A DNA stretch of 64,000 bases, taken from NCBI RefSeq assembly GCF_026210795.1, contig NC_089438.1:682001-746000 (forward strand), in the 5' to 3' direction. The notes below the pieces were generated by a model. The model made no database searches. It was not told the origin of the DNA and was given only the letters and a program-made list of their open reading frames with translations. Shown in pieces: positions 10,681 through 25,556 of this stretch (within the stretch, counting starts at the first letter, position 1; each line of letters begins with the position of its first letter). The stretch is from Rhizophagus irregularis. Its lineage: Eukaryota; Glomeromycota; Glomeromycetes; Glomerales; Glomeraceae. A program made the translations under genes and the position numbers.

Positions 10681-13600
10681 TATTGTATTATATAAAATGT
10701 ATTATTCTTATAATAAGTAAAGTATTGATATCAGAGAAGTTAATTTTTAAAGCATCCAATTGTTTGGTAAGAATATCAGCTATTTGTGAAGTAATGTTAT
10801 TATTTGTAAGGTGACCCTTATCTCTTTCCAAGTACATATTATGTTCTAATAGGCTACACACCCTTCTTCAAGATTATCAATCTTTTCTTGTTGTCTGATA
10901 ATTAATGCTTGGGCATTCCATAGTTTTCTTTGTTCTACTGCCCAAAGATCATAATGCACTTATATTAATTATGTTGAATTGATGCTGTAATGAATTTCTA
11001 CTTTCATTTTCTGTTATATCTGTGGTATTAAATATTTTCTTGATATGACATATAACTACTAAGCAGATTACTTTCAACCTGAAAGGTATTGTAAGTAATA
11101 ATTATTAATAAAAAAATGATTATCTACTTTAAACTTTCAGATATCTGTAATGAACTACTAATGGGATGGATCTTTTAATAACATAATAATTAATATATTT
11201 CATTATTTGAATTATTTGATGGTCTTTTAGTTGATAAAGTATAATTTTTAAAGTATTCAGAATCTCAGCATGTAGATATGCAAAGTATTTCTCAATTGAA
11301 TCTTTCTAATATGAGTCCTCTTTATTATCTGATATTTATAATGTCTTAATTTCTACATTTTTTATCTGGGATATTTGCATCAGGTCTTGGAAAAAGACTT
11401 TTGGGTGAATGGTCTTTAATGTGCTTAATTAAGTAATTATAAGCTAAACTATCTGGTTGTTTATTATTACTTAATACATTAATTATATTTAAATGACCAC
11501 AATCATTGCAGGGTCAGCATCTGTGATAATATTCAAAGAATTATTCAGGCTATTTATAATATTATCTGGCATTAAAAATAGCTATGATTCAGAATTAATT
11601 TCCAATATTTAAAAGAAATATGTATTCTTGTCTAATTAAATGAATCATAATGAAAGACCAAGTAAGACAATTAAAAATGAAAAAGAAAAAATATTAATGA
11701 TGCTTAGATCTATTTTATAAAAATAATAGTGAATAGTATCATCTGATATGAGGGCTGCTTAATATATATATCTTCTCATTTTTCTAAACTTAATCTCTCT
11801 AACATTTAAAATATTTAAATATATCCAATTTATAATCATTTAAGTCTGTACTCTGTAGATTCTAAATAATAAGGTTAAATAATTGTAAAATGAAGTATGT
11901 TTGTAATTCATTATTAATCCTTGGGTAACAATTCCTGTAAATAATGTATTTTGATGAATGATGCTAAATTTATATTATTTAAATATTCCGGCTTTTTACA
12001 CTTTGCTGTTCAAACTTTCTAAATGTTTATTTTTCTCTTTTAACCATTCCATATCTCCTTTCAACCTCTCAATTTAATCTTGATTCTTTTGTACTTGTAT
12101 TAGTTCCATTAGATATTTTGATGAGTTTTGTTTGTATTAAATTAATTTATGTTAATAAATTTAAATTAATTAAATCACTTATCCTATAAAATTTAATAAC
12201 ATTTAAAATTATTGCTATTTCTTCAGTTTCTTTGTTATTGAAAGTTCTCTATTAATCCATTCTTTTTGTTTATATTTAAGTAATAACTTATAAAAATATA
12301 AAACTGCATTAACAATAAGTGAGATTGCAAAAAAATGCAAGGAAGTTGATTCTTTTTCTCATTAGCTAAATCTTTATCATTAGATAACCATTCATCAGAA
12401 TGTCTTATTTCAAAATATGATATAAAAAATGAAATGGCAACATGGTTATCTTGAAATCTCCATATCCTCTTATCTTTCTCAAACTCCTATTATATATCTC
12501 TCTCCAACTGAATAACTTGTCTCTTTAAAGTCTAATTTCCCTAAATAATCTATAATTTTTGACAGATCAGTTCTTTTAGCTCCTGATTTCTCTAGTCTGC
12601 AAAGTCCTTCATTGCATTTCCAATAATTTTTTGAATGGTTAGAAGTATTTGTGGTATAAAACAGGAAGATGAGGTTTGAAATGTTGGAATAGTTGGCACA
12701 TACAGCTGCATGATTAAGTACTATAGTACTTTACCTTTGTTATTAGCATAATTTAAAAATAGAAGTATTAAGAACATAAAATAAAGCTGTTTTTTAATTT
12801 CTATGTTTTTGGACAATTCTTCTATATTTTGTTTCATTTTAATTTCAAAAAATTAGTTTTCTATCCTTGAAAATACTCCATCCTTCATGTATAAGAAGTA
12901 TTTATATTTAAAAATACATAAGTATTTGTTCAAACTTTTGCATTTTATAAAATCTGAAATCTAAGGATCATCAATTGATAATAAAAGCTTTACAAGATTT
13001 TTCAAAAATTTACAATTGTTTACAATACCATTTAAATTCATATCAGTGATTTTTCGAATTTCTTATTTGTAAAGATTGTTTCATCTTTTTTTTTATAAGA
13101 ATGTAGTCATTGTTGTCATTTTCTAAATATGTTGATTGTTGACAAGGTATTGTCCAAGTTTCTCTTTAAATTTATATTGAGATTTGTATTGAGGACCACT
13201 TTTATAAAAGTAATATAGTTTTCTGACTTCATTTTTGTAATACAGTATACTGTGATACTGTGTGGAAAAAAATGAAGAGGGATTGTTGGTATGGCAGCTT
13301 ATCTATAAATTCAAAAGTATCCATTGCTATGCCTAATAATTGTATATCCAAATATTTTATTCTTCTTTAAAAGTATAAAAAAAAACCTTTATCAGAAAAG
13401 AAAAGAAGAAAGAGAAATTGTCAGAATGGAAATTTATAAATTCAAAATATTCATTGCTGTATCTTATAATAGTATATCTAAATATATTATTTTTCTTTAA
13501 AAGTATCAAAGTTTATAAATAATTTAAAAATTTCTTGCATGATTATATGCATTATTAGTTGAAGTTTATTGTTACTTTTATTAGTGCTAGCACTTTCAGT

Positions 13601-13800
13601 GAAGATATTAGTAGATGGAGCTGCTTGAATGCTGCTGTCACTTTCAGTAATTCTGCTTTTGGTAATTCTACTCCTTTTGATGATATTACTGATTCTTTTA
13701 GTGAGAAATTTAGCCAAGCTTTCAGACTTTTCATATGATATTTTATTTTTTCATTCAGTGTCATCTCTATTATAGGTCAATAGACTGATCTCAGAGAAAA
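10681..13800. other. Decayed coding-like sequence, mostly minus strand, no gene recognised
   Basis: Broken minus-strand reading frames of varied composition, with no ORF over about 75 codons. Readable islands include LWAVEQRKLWNAQALIIRQQ (about 10890-10950) and a coiled-coil-like ERLKGDMEWLKEKNKHLE (about 12010-12070). Two overlapping frames at 13487-13764 look low-complexity. These may be the N-terminal remains of the PIF1-like gene or other dead elements. I cannot assign a family. Confidence 0.35.
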
Positions 13801-15969
13801 CTCATTTTGGAATTACTTTGATTGACTAATAGAAATTTGTAACCAAAACATTTCCTTTTTTCATACTATAATATATTTTGATTTGTAAAATGTATTTTTG
13901 CATTAATAAATAACCCAATCATATGAGTGAAACTTTAATAAGTCTTACATTAATATAGCCTGTTGGTATTGGCTATGTAATCAACAAAATTTTAGTTGCT
14001 AAAGTGTTTTAAACATGTTTATTTATGGTCTGTATTACCATGTTTTTTCAATTGTCTATCTGTAACTCATTAAAATGAAATTGTTAAAATAATTAAAACT
14101 GTTAATTTTGCATTTTAAAAATTTAACCAGTTTCCAATTTCTCATCATCATATTATTAAAATAAGATGTTTGAATTTCCTTTACTTCTTCCTTATTTATC
14201 AATTGATATAAAGCTACTGCTTGAGGATGATAGATTACTACTCTGGTAGGGACTATCTTAAGTCAATTGATTTATTTGAAGGGAAATGTTCAATAGTATA
14301 GCTAAGAAAGTGCATAGTGCCAATAGTAGCTTTATTGTTTGAAATTTTGTTTCCATATAAAATTTTTCTCAATTGAAGTATATAATCCTTTCTCCATAAA
14401 ATTCTTACAGAAATTTAAGAAATCACATAAAGACAATTTATTTATAAGCATAAAGGTTTTTTTCTATAATATTCAATTTGCATGCATACCATTAATGTTA
14501 TCACAACTTTCACTCGTTCTGCTCACTTCAGCATTTATTTGAAGTTTCTTCTCCCTCTGATAGGATCTTGTTTCTGAATTCTGATCTTTCTCCAGACATG
14601 ATTTGATGAATAATATTCTGAAAGAAATGTCAGTGTATTTAAATAAAATAATATGTTGCAGCTTCTAGCCAATTGGTAATACTTGAGGGTATAAACATAT
14701 TTAAAGTTAGTTCTATAGCTAAATTTAAAAGAGATAACAGTTCCAGCGGTATTAATTCTCGCTTCATCAATAGAATCTTATTAATTTTTTGTGGTCTTGT
14801 TAATGCATATTTTGGAAGTCTCTGAAGTCTTTTCAAAACTTTTACTTTGTTTATCATCTATCCATTTAAATAATTTTTTTATATGTGATGAAATATTACT
14901 AAATATAATAAAATCATCTTCTTGATAAGACAATAAATTTGCATCACAAATTTCATTCCATTCATTTTCAGTAAATAATTCAGAGTATTTTTTTCTGTTT
15001 GATAATGTACAATCTATTATATATGATTGTATAGGACTAATAATAATATATACATGGAATTAAAAAAATGAATGAAATATGATAAATACTGGCTCTTATG
15101 TGTGGCATATATTGCACTAATCAATTTTATTTTAAATTTTTACAATGTTCAAGATGGAGATTATCATTAGATTTTGATATTTATTCCCTTACGAATAATA
15201 ATTAATTACTTCGGGGCTGTGGCTACCATTGAAACTTGTGACAACAGTGACAGTGATACATTAAGAAGGTCCATGAATGTCTATGAAATATGTTATGTAT
15301 AACATCCTTAAATATTTCTATAATATTGCTAGATTTCGGAAGTTGCAAGTATCTTAATAATTGTTTTATAACTTGTTTATTATACTTCTAATTTTTATTA
15401 ACAAATAGAGTGGCATTTTATTATAAAATTTCAAGATGAAAATAATTTTATTAAAAACTAATGAAATGAGAGTACCCAAACAATTTTGCAAGGGTTTTTA
15501 TATTTGCAAACTGTGTTACAAAATTGGTGGCTGTACTGTACATATGATATTTAATGTATTTGAAATTTTGAACTGGTTAATAACATGCTATCTGTTATTT
15601 ATTTTTTCATTGCCACAGGGCTTGGGTAAAGCATGTGATATAACAACAAAAAATTGATTATTGATCTTTTTGATCTTTTTAGATTTTAAGCCAGATAATA
15701 AATATTTATTTTATTCACTTCTGTCTTTCTGTTACACTATTTAATTTATTACAAAAAAAAAAAAATTCTAATTGTTAAAATAAATAATGACTAACATAAA
15801 AATCCTAAAATTTAATAATATTTTATAATAAATCAAAAAAATAAATTATATCTACGCCATCTATAAAAAATATAATAACTAAAGGTTGTCAAATAAAAAT
15901 CGTAATAATAACTAAAAGGTTGTCAAATATTTCCCTTCCCTTTAACGCTTTTTTAACGCTTTTTAAAAT
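13801..15969. other. Intergenic with one decayed minus-strand coding island
   Basis: The minus strand at about 14870-15020 reads YSELFTENEWNEICDANLL and then QEDDFIIF, and a shifted frame continues at 14639-14857. This suggests a decayed gene of unknown family. Elsewhere I see AT-rich sequence and short chance frames. A short motif (TGTTACAAAATT...TGTACATATGA) at about 15512-15550 recurs at about 17516-17560. Confidence 0.35.
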
Positions 15970-17379
15970 TTAATAACCAATTTTAAGTTTCTTAATAATA
16001 CCTAAATTAATATATTTTTCAAAAATTTTCTTAATTTCATTACTTATACCAAAACTACTTGTAGTTACACTTTTACTAACGATAATTAAAGTAAGAGATC
16101 TTTGTGGTATACGATTCATCCAATTAATAAAAAATGATTCTAATTCTTTTGGTAAAAAATTTAATTGTTTATGAGAAAAACTTAATATTAATTCATAAAC
16201 ATTTTTAGGAGAATATTTTACCAAAATATTAAATAAATCATTTTCATTAAAATCATCATCAAGTATTGATTCAATATAAGAAATTTTAATACTTTCTAAA
16301 GAATTTAAATTATTTAAAATGATTTTTAATGATTTTAAATCATTACTTTTAAATTCACTAAATAATTTTCTTAAATTAGGACAATATTTAATTACAGCTA
16401 AATTTAATTCATCATTACTCTTATTAATATAAAATTCCTTTAAATTTTTTCCATTATTTTCTAAGAATTTTATCAATAATTCATTTCTTGGAAATTCAAA
16501 TTGAAATATTAAAATTTCTAATTTAAAAAATCTAACATATTGTAATAAATTAAAATCTTCAAAAACATCAGTATTATAAAATGATAACACAAGTTCTTTT
16601 AAATTAGTGAAATTTGAAATAAATGATAATGGAGAATAATGTATACCACCATAAATATTTAATTTAATTAAAGTATTAGGAATTTTTGTTAATGAAATAA
16701 TTATATCATTTAAATTTTCATAATTATAAAATTGAAACATATATAAATATTTTAAATTTTGTTGAGATTGAATTAAATCTTTTAAACTATTTGATATGGT
16801 TTCTCTAAATGATAAAGTTAATGATTGTATATTATTACATATTTGTGATAATTGATAAAAAAAATCTGAATAAATATCAGTATAACAATATAATTCTTTT
16901 AAATCTTTTAAACATTCTCTTGATCCAGGATATAAAATAAGTATATCTTGTTTAAATGGTAAATAAATACTTAATGATTTTAAAGAAGGTATTTGATTCA
17001 TAAATAATTTAAATAATTCTTGTGTTATCATATATGTATTATTATAAGCATTATAGGATGAAATATATCGTTGATTTCTAAAAAGTTGTTCAATCTTTAA
17101 ATTAATTTGATCAACTGATAGAATTTTACAAAATGATGCATAATTAAATATTGGAGATTTTGAATTTGGGATTGAAATCCCATTTTCATATAAAACTTTT
17201 CTTGATTCATTTGGAAGGCAAGCGATTAAAGTATTATAATTTCTAATTCTTCTCCATAATATTCTAACAGAAATTTGACACCAAAGACGATTTACTAATA
17301 AACATGAATATAAAGCTTTTTGATCATCCTCTAAACATTCGAAAATATTGTTAAGACAATCGATAGGAAGTCGTCGCAT
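15970..17379 (-). CDS. F-box protein
   Basis: Single-exon gene of 469 residues. The N-terminus (about residues 3-45: LPIDCLNNIFECLEDDQKALY, then SCLLVNRLWC and ILWRRI) is a clear F-box, the domain that binds Skp1 in SCF ubiquitin ligases. The rest is a leucine/isoleucine/asparagine-rich region with irregular LRR-like spacing (ILYPGSRECLKDLKELYCY, FTNLKELVLSFYN, LKEFYINKS). This is the usual form of substrate-recognition regions in the expanded F-box family of these fungi. The ATG at 17379 is the first in frame and lies just after a T-rich leader. Substrate unknown. Its neighbours include E2 genes, but no functional link can be read from the DNA. Confidence 0.9.
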   Translation of the reverse strand: MRRLPIDCLNNIFECLEDDQKALYSCLLVNRLWCQISVRILWRRIRNYNTLIACLPNESRKVLYENGISIPNSKSPIFNYASFCKILSVDQINLKIEQLFRNQRYISSYNAYNNTYMITQELFKLFMNQIPSLKSLSIYLPFKQDILILYPGSRECLKDLKELYCYTDIYSDFFYQLSQICNNIQSLTLSFRETISNSLKDLIQSQQNLKYLYMFQFYNYENLNDIIISLTKIPNTLIKLNIYGGIHYSPLSFISNFTNLKELVLSFYNTDVFEDFNLLQYVRFFKLEILIFQFEFPRNELLIKFLENNGKNLKEFYINKSNDELNLAVIKYCPNLRKLFSEFKSNDLKSLKIILNNLNSLESIKISYIESILDDDFNENDLFNILVKYSPKNVYELILSFSHKQLNFLPKELESFFINWMNRIPQRSLTLIIVSKSVTTSSFGISNEIKKIFEKYINLGIIKKLKIGY

Positions 17380-18567
17380 TTTTTTTTCTTTTTTATATTA
17401 TAAAGTTTTATTTTTATTAATTCAATTTAATTCAATTTACTCAAAATAAATTAGAAGGTTTTTATTAATAATAACGAAAAAGGATAATCACTTGAGGTTT
17501 TTAGGTTTACGATCGTGTTACAAAATTAATGGCGTACATGAAACTGTACATATGACGTAGTGTAACATTTAAGGCATATTTTTTTTTTTTTCGTTAAAAG
17601 TTTTCTTATATTGTTATGATTTTATTTTTGGCGCAAGATACAGCCGCATTCCTGATAATCACAATCCTGATTGTCAATCATTAGATTTGGGCACAGTCGC
17701 GGAGTTCAGTAAGATTTCCACAAATAACCCATGTGACTAAAAATAACCGGTTAATTAACCTGTTATATTTGGCAAACCACGTGATAAAGAATTAACTACT
17801 TTTGTAATTTTTTTTTTATTCGCATTCTCCCTTTAATTAACTAAAAAAAGAAAAACAATAAAAAAAAAATTATTAGTATATAAAACATTCTTGATTTTAT
17901 TAATACATTTTTATTCTAATTTTTAACAATTAACGTAAGAAAAAAAAATAATAATAATAAAAAAATTAATTAAAAAAAAAATGTTAATATAATATTTATT
18001 TAGTTATTTAGGGGTTTAACAATTTTTAATCCGGATAAAAATTTAACAATTTGGGAGTCATTTTTAGTCAAAGGAGTTCCAAGGAGTTCAAATGAAGGTT
18101 TCATATTTTTAATTTTCTAATAATATAATTAATATATTTTTTATTCGAATTTTTATTAGGATAATAATAAAAATCCGGAAATAAAAAATTTGATTGTGAA
18201 ACATAACAATAAAATGGGAACTTTAAATAATAATCTATATATTTTTTCTTTTTATCAATTATAAATACGGTATGGTATAATAAAAAAAATCCGAAAATAT
18301 ATATTTCCTAAAATATTTCACTTTATTATTTTTTCCTTAACGTAGTTCATTGATTTTCAAAGTGATTAACCGTGTTAGGTGAGTACGTACATTTTATCAC
18401 GTGAATGTGGGCAAAAAAAAAAAGTTCTTTTTTTTTATTATATTCTAGAATCATTTTTTGATAGATTAAGTAATAATGAAACCTTTTATGTCTTGCAGTG
18501 ATAAAAAGCTGCAAGTTTTACAGCTCGCATTTTTATCAAATTAATAAACTACTACTCCTTTTTCGAA
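17380..18567. other. Intergenic between divergently oriented F-box and E2 genes
   Basis: The two genes are transcribed away from each other, so both promoters must lie in this 1.2 kb. It is AT-rich with A and T tracts. CACGTG occurs at about 17779 and 18400. No further gene seen. Confidence 0.5.
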
Positions 18568-19570
<1,003 letters not shown>

Positions 19571-19821
19571 TATATAGTGTAAACGACCTAAACCGATTCA
19601 GACGGTCCATCATTTGTTGTAAAATAATTTTATTATTCGTAATCTGTATATAAACTTACTGTATAAATATCATCCCGGAATTGCTTGTAATAACATTAAG
19701 GATATTAAGAAAAATGAATCATCATATAGTCATTTGCAGACATACATTACATTTTTATTTTTTCATATTAAATTATTTCATATTTTATTATTTCTTTAGT
19801 TTAGTTAGTGAGTGGGTTATG

Positions 19822-19898
19822 ATATTCAATACTTCAGATATTCAATACTTCAGATATTCGAGATTTCAGATATTCGAGATTTCAGATATTCAAGATTT
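19822..19898 (+). repeat. 16-bp tandem repeat
   Basis: About 4.5 units of ATATTC(A/G)A(T/G)A(C/T)TTCAG. The first two units carry AATAC and the next two GAGAT, so the array grew by stepwise duplication of variants. It lies just downstream of the first E2 gene. Confidence 0.9.
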
Positions 19899-20199
19899 AA
19901 CTGTTAAATAAATATATAACCGTTAGTAATAGCTATTTGATTTATTTTATAAATTGTATAAAAATAGAAAAGAACGCGGTAGTAACGTAGTAACGAGAAG
20001 AATAAACTTATTCTTTGTACAGATAAACGACATTTCATATAAATAAAAAAGTTCATTTCTTTAATATTATATGGGTTAGTCCGATTCCTCATATTCGGAT
20101 GATGTATTTTTCTTGTAATTCAAACCTCTAAAAGTATGAATTTCTAAATACAATTATATATACTTTTATTTTTAATATTTTTAATCATACAATTCACTC

Positions 20200-20450
20200 A
20201 TGCATGTCCATATATATCGACAGTGATGGAAGTATAAGCGTGGATATTCTACATGATCAATAATGAAAAATCATCATTACTACTATTTTAAAAATAATTT
20301 GTCATAAGGAACTTTTTTGCATGTAAAAAACAAGTATTTAATCAAATTGTTCATTTGTTGACCGATCTAAACCCAGATATTACATTAAATATTATAATAA
20401 TATTTTTTTTCAGACGAACCACTTGAACTTGAAATCCTTATTCATATTTT
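20200..20450 (+). pseudogene. E2 ubiquitin-conjugating enzyme relic
   Basis: Remains of E2 exons 4-6 between the two complete genes. About 20215-20262 reads DSDGSISVDILHDQ-stop, where the active-site Cys position is Ser. About 20335-20375 reads VFNQIVHLLTDLNPD, but its donor GT is lost. After CAG at 20411-20413 comes DEPLELEIL. Order and spacing match exons 4, 5 and 6 of its neighbours, so this is a dead middle copy of a three-gene tandem array. Confidence 0.8.
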
Positions 20451-21118
20451 ATTATATGTATCATATTACTATTATTCTCGAATTTAGCGTGATTGGTCTT
20501 TATTTGTACGACTTGTGCAGTGCAATAAAATTTTTTTGTGCTTTATATTTTTTGTTTCGTAAATTCATAATTCAATAATGAAAGAAAAAGTGATTGTCAC
20601 AATTTGTGTAATTTTTTATACTAAATTAGTTGTTTATTATCGAACATTAATTATTGTTACATGTGATTTAAAAATAATTGCTAATCTTTATAAAGAATTG
20701 TATTAACCATTATAAATGTTTCTATGGGAATTTCATGACATATTATGATATAATTTTATAATTTTTTACTGTACACATAAAATTTTTTTAAAACTTTTTG
20801 AATTAGAATGATTCATTATTACTTTAATATGGAATTTAACGACTTTTAACTCCGAAGATCACCGACAAGGGAATATTTATCACGTGAACCGTAACACAAA
20901 AAAACGATTATAGTAGAACAAAGAAATTCTTTTTTAGGTTTCTTCTAAAAGAAAATGACATATGACTCATGCATTTTCATTTCAACATATTAGGTAACAA
21001 TTGAAACACCAAAAGCTTAAAAAGACTTTTTTTTCTTTTCCAACTTTTTTAAGGTACACTTTTTTTGCACTTTCCCATATTACTTTTTATCTTGGTTTTT
21101 TTTTTCTAATAAACGAAA

Positions 21119-22216
<1,098 letters not shown>

Positions 22217-23520
22217 TTAATATACGTTCAATGTGTTATTCAGTATGGTTTTAAATTAGTTTATATCTTTGTGCTTATTTAAACCTTAAATAAATTATTG
22301 ATAATATGTACAATTCAAATTCTAATAAAGAGAAATTTTATTATTAAAAATTATGATGGCTAATTAAATATGATGATTATTTGCCAAAGTTTATATTACA
22401 TTTTTATAAACCGTGAATTTGTTGCTAGAAATATATATAAAAATGGACGATTTACGAAATTAATCATTGATGTACTAATCTTGATTTTTTTCGATGTTGA
22501 AAAAGTGTGATGAAGGGGGAAGAGAGACTGTACGAGATAGAATGAGCTTACGTAGACAAGCAAGTTCGGAAAAAAAAAGAAATAAAGTATGGGATCTATT
22601 GATCATTAAGAAATAATTTCAATGGCAGAATATTGTGAAATACTGTAATACTGTATAAAAAATCAAGTAAATCAAGTAATAACCATTTTACCAAATGATT
22701 TTTTCAAATGGTTTCTCAATTTATAGAAAATTTTTAATTCTTCTATTAATAATGCATAACAATTTTATTACTCATTCGACTTGATCACTATTTAATTTTT
22801 TTTATCAATATTAGAAAATCTGGATACTTGCAATAATTGAGTAAGATAGATTGTAAAGCAAGTTTATTTTCATATTTTATGATAATTTTTTTTTAATTAT
22901 TATGTTCATACTCTTTTCACGTTAAATTTTTTTCACTCATTTTCAAAATATTTAAATTACGTAAAAAAATATTTTCAAATATTATTAATATTATTGATCT
23001 TTAATTCATCTTCCCTAATAATAAGTGGAGACCGAGTATCGAGATCTTTTTTTTAAGAAGGATAAGAGGTAAGGGTAGTTTTTCTGCATTGAGTTACTTG
23101 ATTATTTGAACTACTACTTATGCCCGAGCTCCGAGTTAGTTAGGGTCTATTTCTTCTCTTTTATTTTAAATTTTTAAATCCTTCTTTTCTTTTATAAAGA
23201 GAAAGAACGTTAAAATTAGGGTTAAAGTTAGAGTTTATAGACGTCAAAATTTTTATTTTTAAAAAAACAAAATTTCAAGAAAATACTCTAATTTAACTTA
23301 TCATATTTTGACTATTATTAAGAATTAATAATTATAAAAAATAGCGATAGAAATGTAACATACGGCAATAGTATATATTTTATTTTTTAAGAAATAATCT
23401 TAATATCATCTATACAAAATAAAAAATAATAATAATATAATAAAAGTAATAATATTATAATGAACAAGACGTAATATACAAAATAATTTAATATGTTTAA
23501 CTATCACCCTTCGATTCTTA
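22217..23520. other. Intergenic, convergent gene ends
   Basis: Holds the 3' ends of the E2 gene (+) and the kinase gene (-). AT-rich, no ORF or repeat of note. A slightly GC-richer stretch lies at about 23020-23150 without coding signal. Confidence 0.5.
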
Positions 23521-25349
23521 TTAATTATCTTCATTGAGATCTATTAAACGTTAAAAGTAAATAAATTAATTAATAAACGAAAATTATTAACAAAATAATG
23601 AATTATAGAACAAAAATATTTCACCTGATTCGTCTAATTGACAATCAAAACATTCTGAAACTACAAAATAATTTAAATATAATGTTAAAAAATTTATTAT
23701 TATAATTATATTGATCATTAATTAAAAATACTTACTTAACGTTGATTGAATAACGTCTATAAAATCAGTAATTAGTAAATGTAAAATAAAATTTTCATAA
23801 ACCACAAGTAAAATTAAATTACCTGAATTTACTGGTTCTGGAAGATCTTTAAAATTTAAAAATCTACTAGTATAGATTGCTTGTGGATGTATTTGAATAT
23901 TATTAAAATTTTCACTTGATCTTTTAAATCTGATTTCATTATTATATTCAACTATTTGAAAACTATCTTCATATTTTTTATTACACCAATCATTTAACTT
24001 TTGATATATTTCTTTGGCAGTTGGTCTATTATCTTCTTTAGCATCCCAACATTTAGTAATCAAATCTGTAAGTAATTTTGGTGTATATTTAAAAATATTT
24101 GGTCTAAGTCCTTTACATATTTTAATAGTTAATGCATGATTATGAGGTATATTATTATAAGGAATTTCTTCAGATATATATTCATTTATTATTATTCCAA
24201 ATGAATAAATATCAGATGCTTTAGTATATTGATATCCACGTAAAACTTCTGGTGCCATATAAGGTAATACTCCATAAATTCCTTTTTTTTCGATTGATTT
24301 CTTTTCATCATTTACTGGTTGACACATACCTAAATCACTTATATATGGAATATAATTAAATAATATATTCCCTGAATGAAGGTCTTTATGAATTTTACCT
24401 GCATTATGAATATCTAAAAGTCCACTTGCAATTCGTTTTAAATTATAAATTTTTACATAATATCCTAACTTATTATTTAAATAATGATTTCTCAAATTTC
24501 CACCATCACAATAAAATAAAACCATCATATAATCTTTTGTATTTGGATCTTGAGTAATTCCATAACATTGAATTACATCCACAAGATAAATTTGAAGATG
24601 GGATTTAATCTAATAAAAATAATGCAAAGTGAATAAATATATAAATAATAATCTTAAATTAAATAAATTAAATAAATTAAATAGTAAAATTATTAATTAA
24701 CAAATTATAATTACCTCATTTAAAAAATCTGTTGTTATACAAGAAGAAGAATTATCTAAACTTTTCAATATAACATTTTGATTAATATTTCTTTCCCATT
24801 CTTGATTTTCAATATCCCAAGAAATAATATTTCCTTCAATCCATTTAGCAGAATATATTTTACCAAATCCACCTTTAGTAATATAAATAATATCTTTAAA
24901 ATTTTTAAAAGGTATCCATTCAAGATATTTCATATAATGAACAGAATTAATTTGTGATTGTTGAATAAATTCATCAATATCATTATTTTTACTGGTCCAA
25001 TTTTTAAAATTATTTTTAAATCTTTTTGAATTACAATTTTGACACCAACGTTCTCCTGTACCAGGTTCTTTACATTCTCCACATATACCATAAGCTTTTT
25101 TTCTTTTTTCTTTATCTTTTATATTAACTATTCTTTCATCTATTATTTCTTCTGTTAAATTTGTTGAATCAATAGTAGAAATTGTAACATGTAACTTTTT
25201 TAAAATAAATATTTATATAAAAAAAAATTATTATTTATATGTAAAAAATTATAAATATTCAATTATTAAAAAAATTTTTTTTTTTTTACCTGGTATTTAT
25301 TATTAAATTTCCATAGATTTTTTTTAGAACTCATTTTTGATATTTCCAT
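23521..25349 (-). CDS. TKL-like protein kinase with N-terminal CxxC knuckle
   Basis: Six exons on the minus strand: 25290-25349, 24715-25194, 23823-24609, 23736-23756, 23625-23660 and 23521-23540, giving 467 residues. Order: short N-terminus (MEISKMSSKKNLWKF), zinc-knuckle-like CGECKEPGTGERWCQNC, a WTSKNNDIDEFI segment, Gly-rich loop TKGGFGKIYSAKW, VILK lysine, H-K-D-L-H-S-G-N catalytic loop, D-L-G, MAPEVLRG, SDIYSFGI, then HPQAIYTSR and a short acidic tail DLNEDN. The ORF is open throughout and catalytic Lys and Asp are present. It is the most divergent of the five full-length paralogues here (CQNC instead of CQPC, activation segment MCQPVNDEKKSIEKK). The tail is shorter than in its relatives because TAA falls earlier in the last exon. 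Substrate unknown; a signalling role is inferred from the fold only. Confidence 0.9.
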
Positions 25350-25461
25350 ATTAAATTAAATTAATTAATTTGGATCGTATATTTATAATATTTGATATTA
25401 TGATTTAAAAATAAAACATTAGCAATAATAAAAGTGAAACGTAAAAAAAAATTTTTTTTTT

Positions 25462-25500
25462 AAGAATAAATACTTTGCGCAACATGTGCAACATTGAATA
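25462..25500 (-). promoter_or_regulatory. Conserved upstream block of kinase family
   Basis: About 115-150 bp upstream of the ATG. On the coding strand it reads ATGTTGCACATGTTGCGCAA, then AGTATTTATTC. The core ACATG(Y)nGCRCAAG is shared with the blocks upstream of the other four full-length kinase genes. A TATA-like stretch lies between block and ATG. Confidence 0.5.
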
Positions 25501-25540
25501 ATTTTAAACCAAAAATGGCTAATTATGGTACGTTCGTACA

Positions 25541-25556
25541 GAAATGACGTCATTTC
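25541..25556. promoter_or_regulatory. Perfect palindrome with TGACGTCA (CRE-type) core
   Basis: GAAATGACGTCATTTC is a 16-bp perfect palindrome whose centre TGACGTCA is the classic site of CREB/ATF-type bZIP factors. It lies about 190 bp upstream of the kinase start at 25349. Binding is inference. Confidence 0.35.

Noticed and set aside
13487-13764. Two overlapping minus-strand open frames as a small gene
   Set aside because: Low-complexity Ser/Leu/Lys content in two frames over the same DNA, surrounded by decayed sequence.
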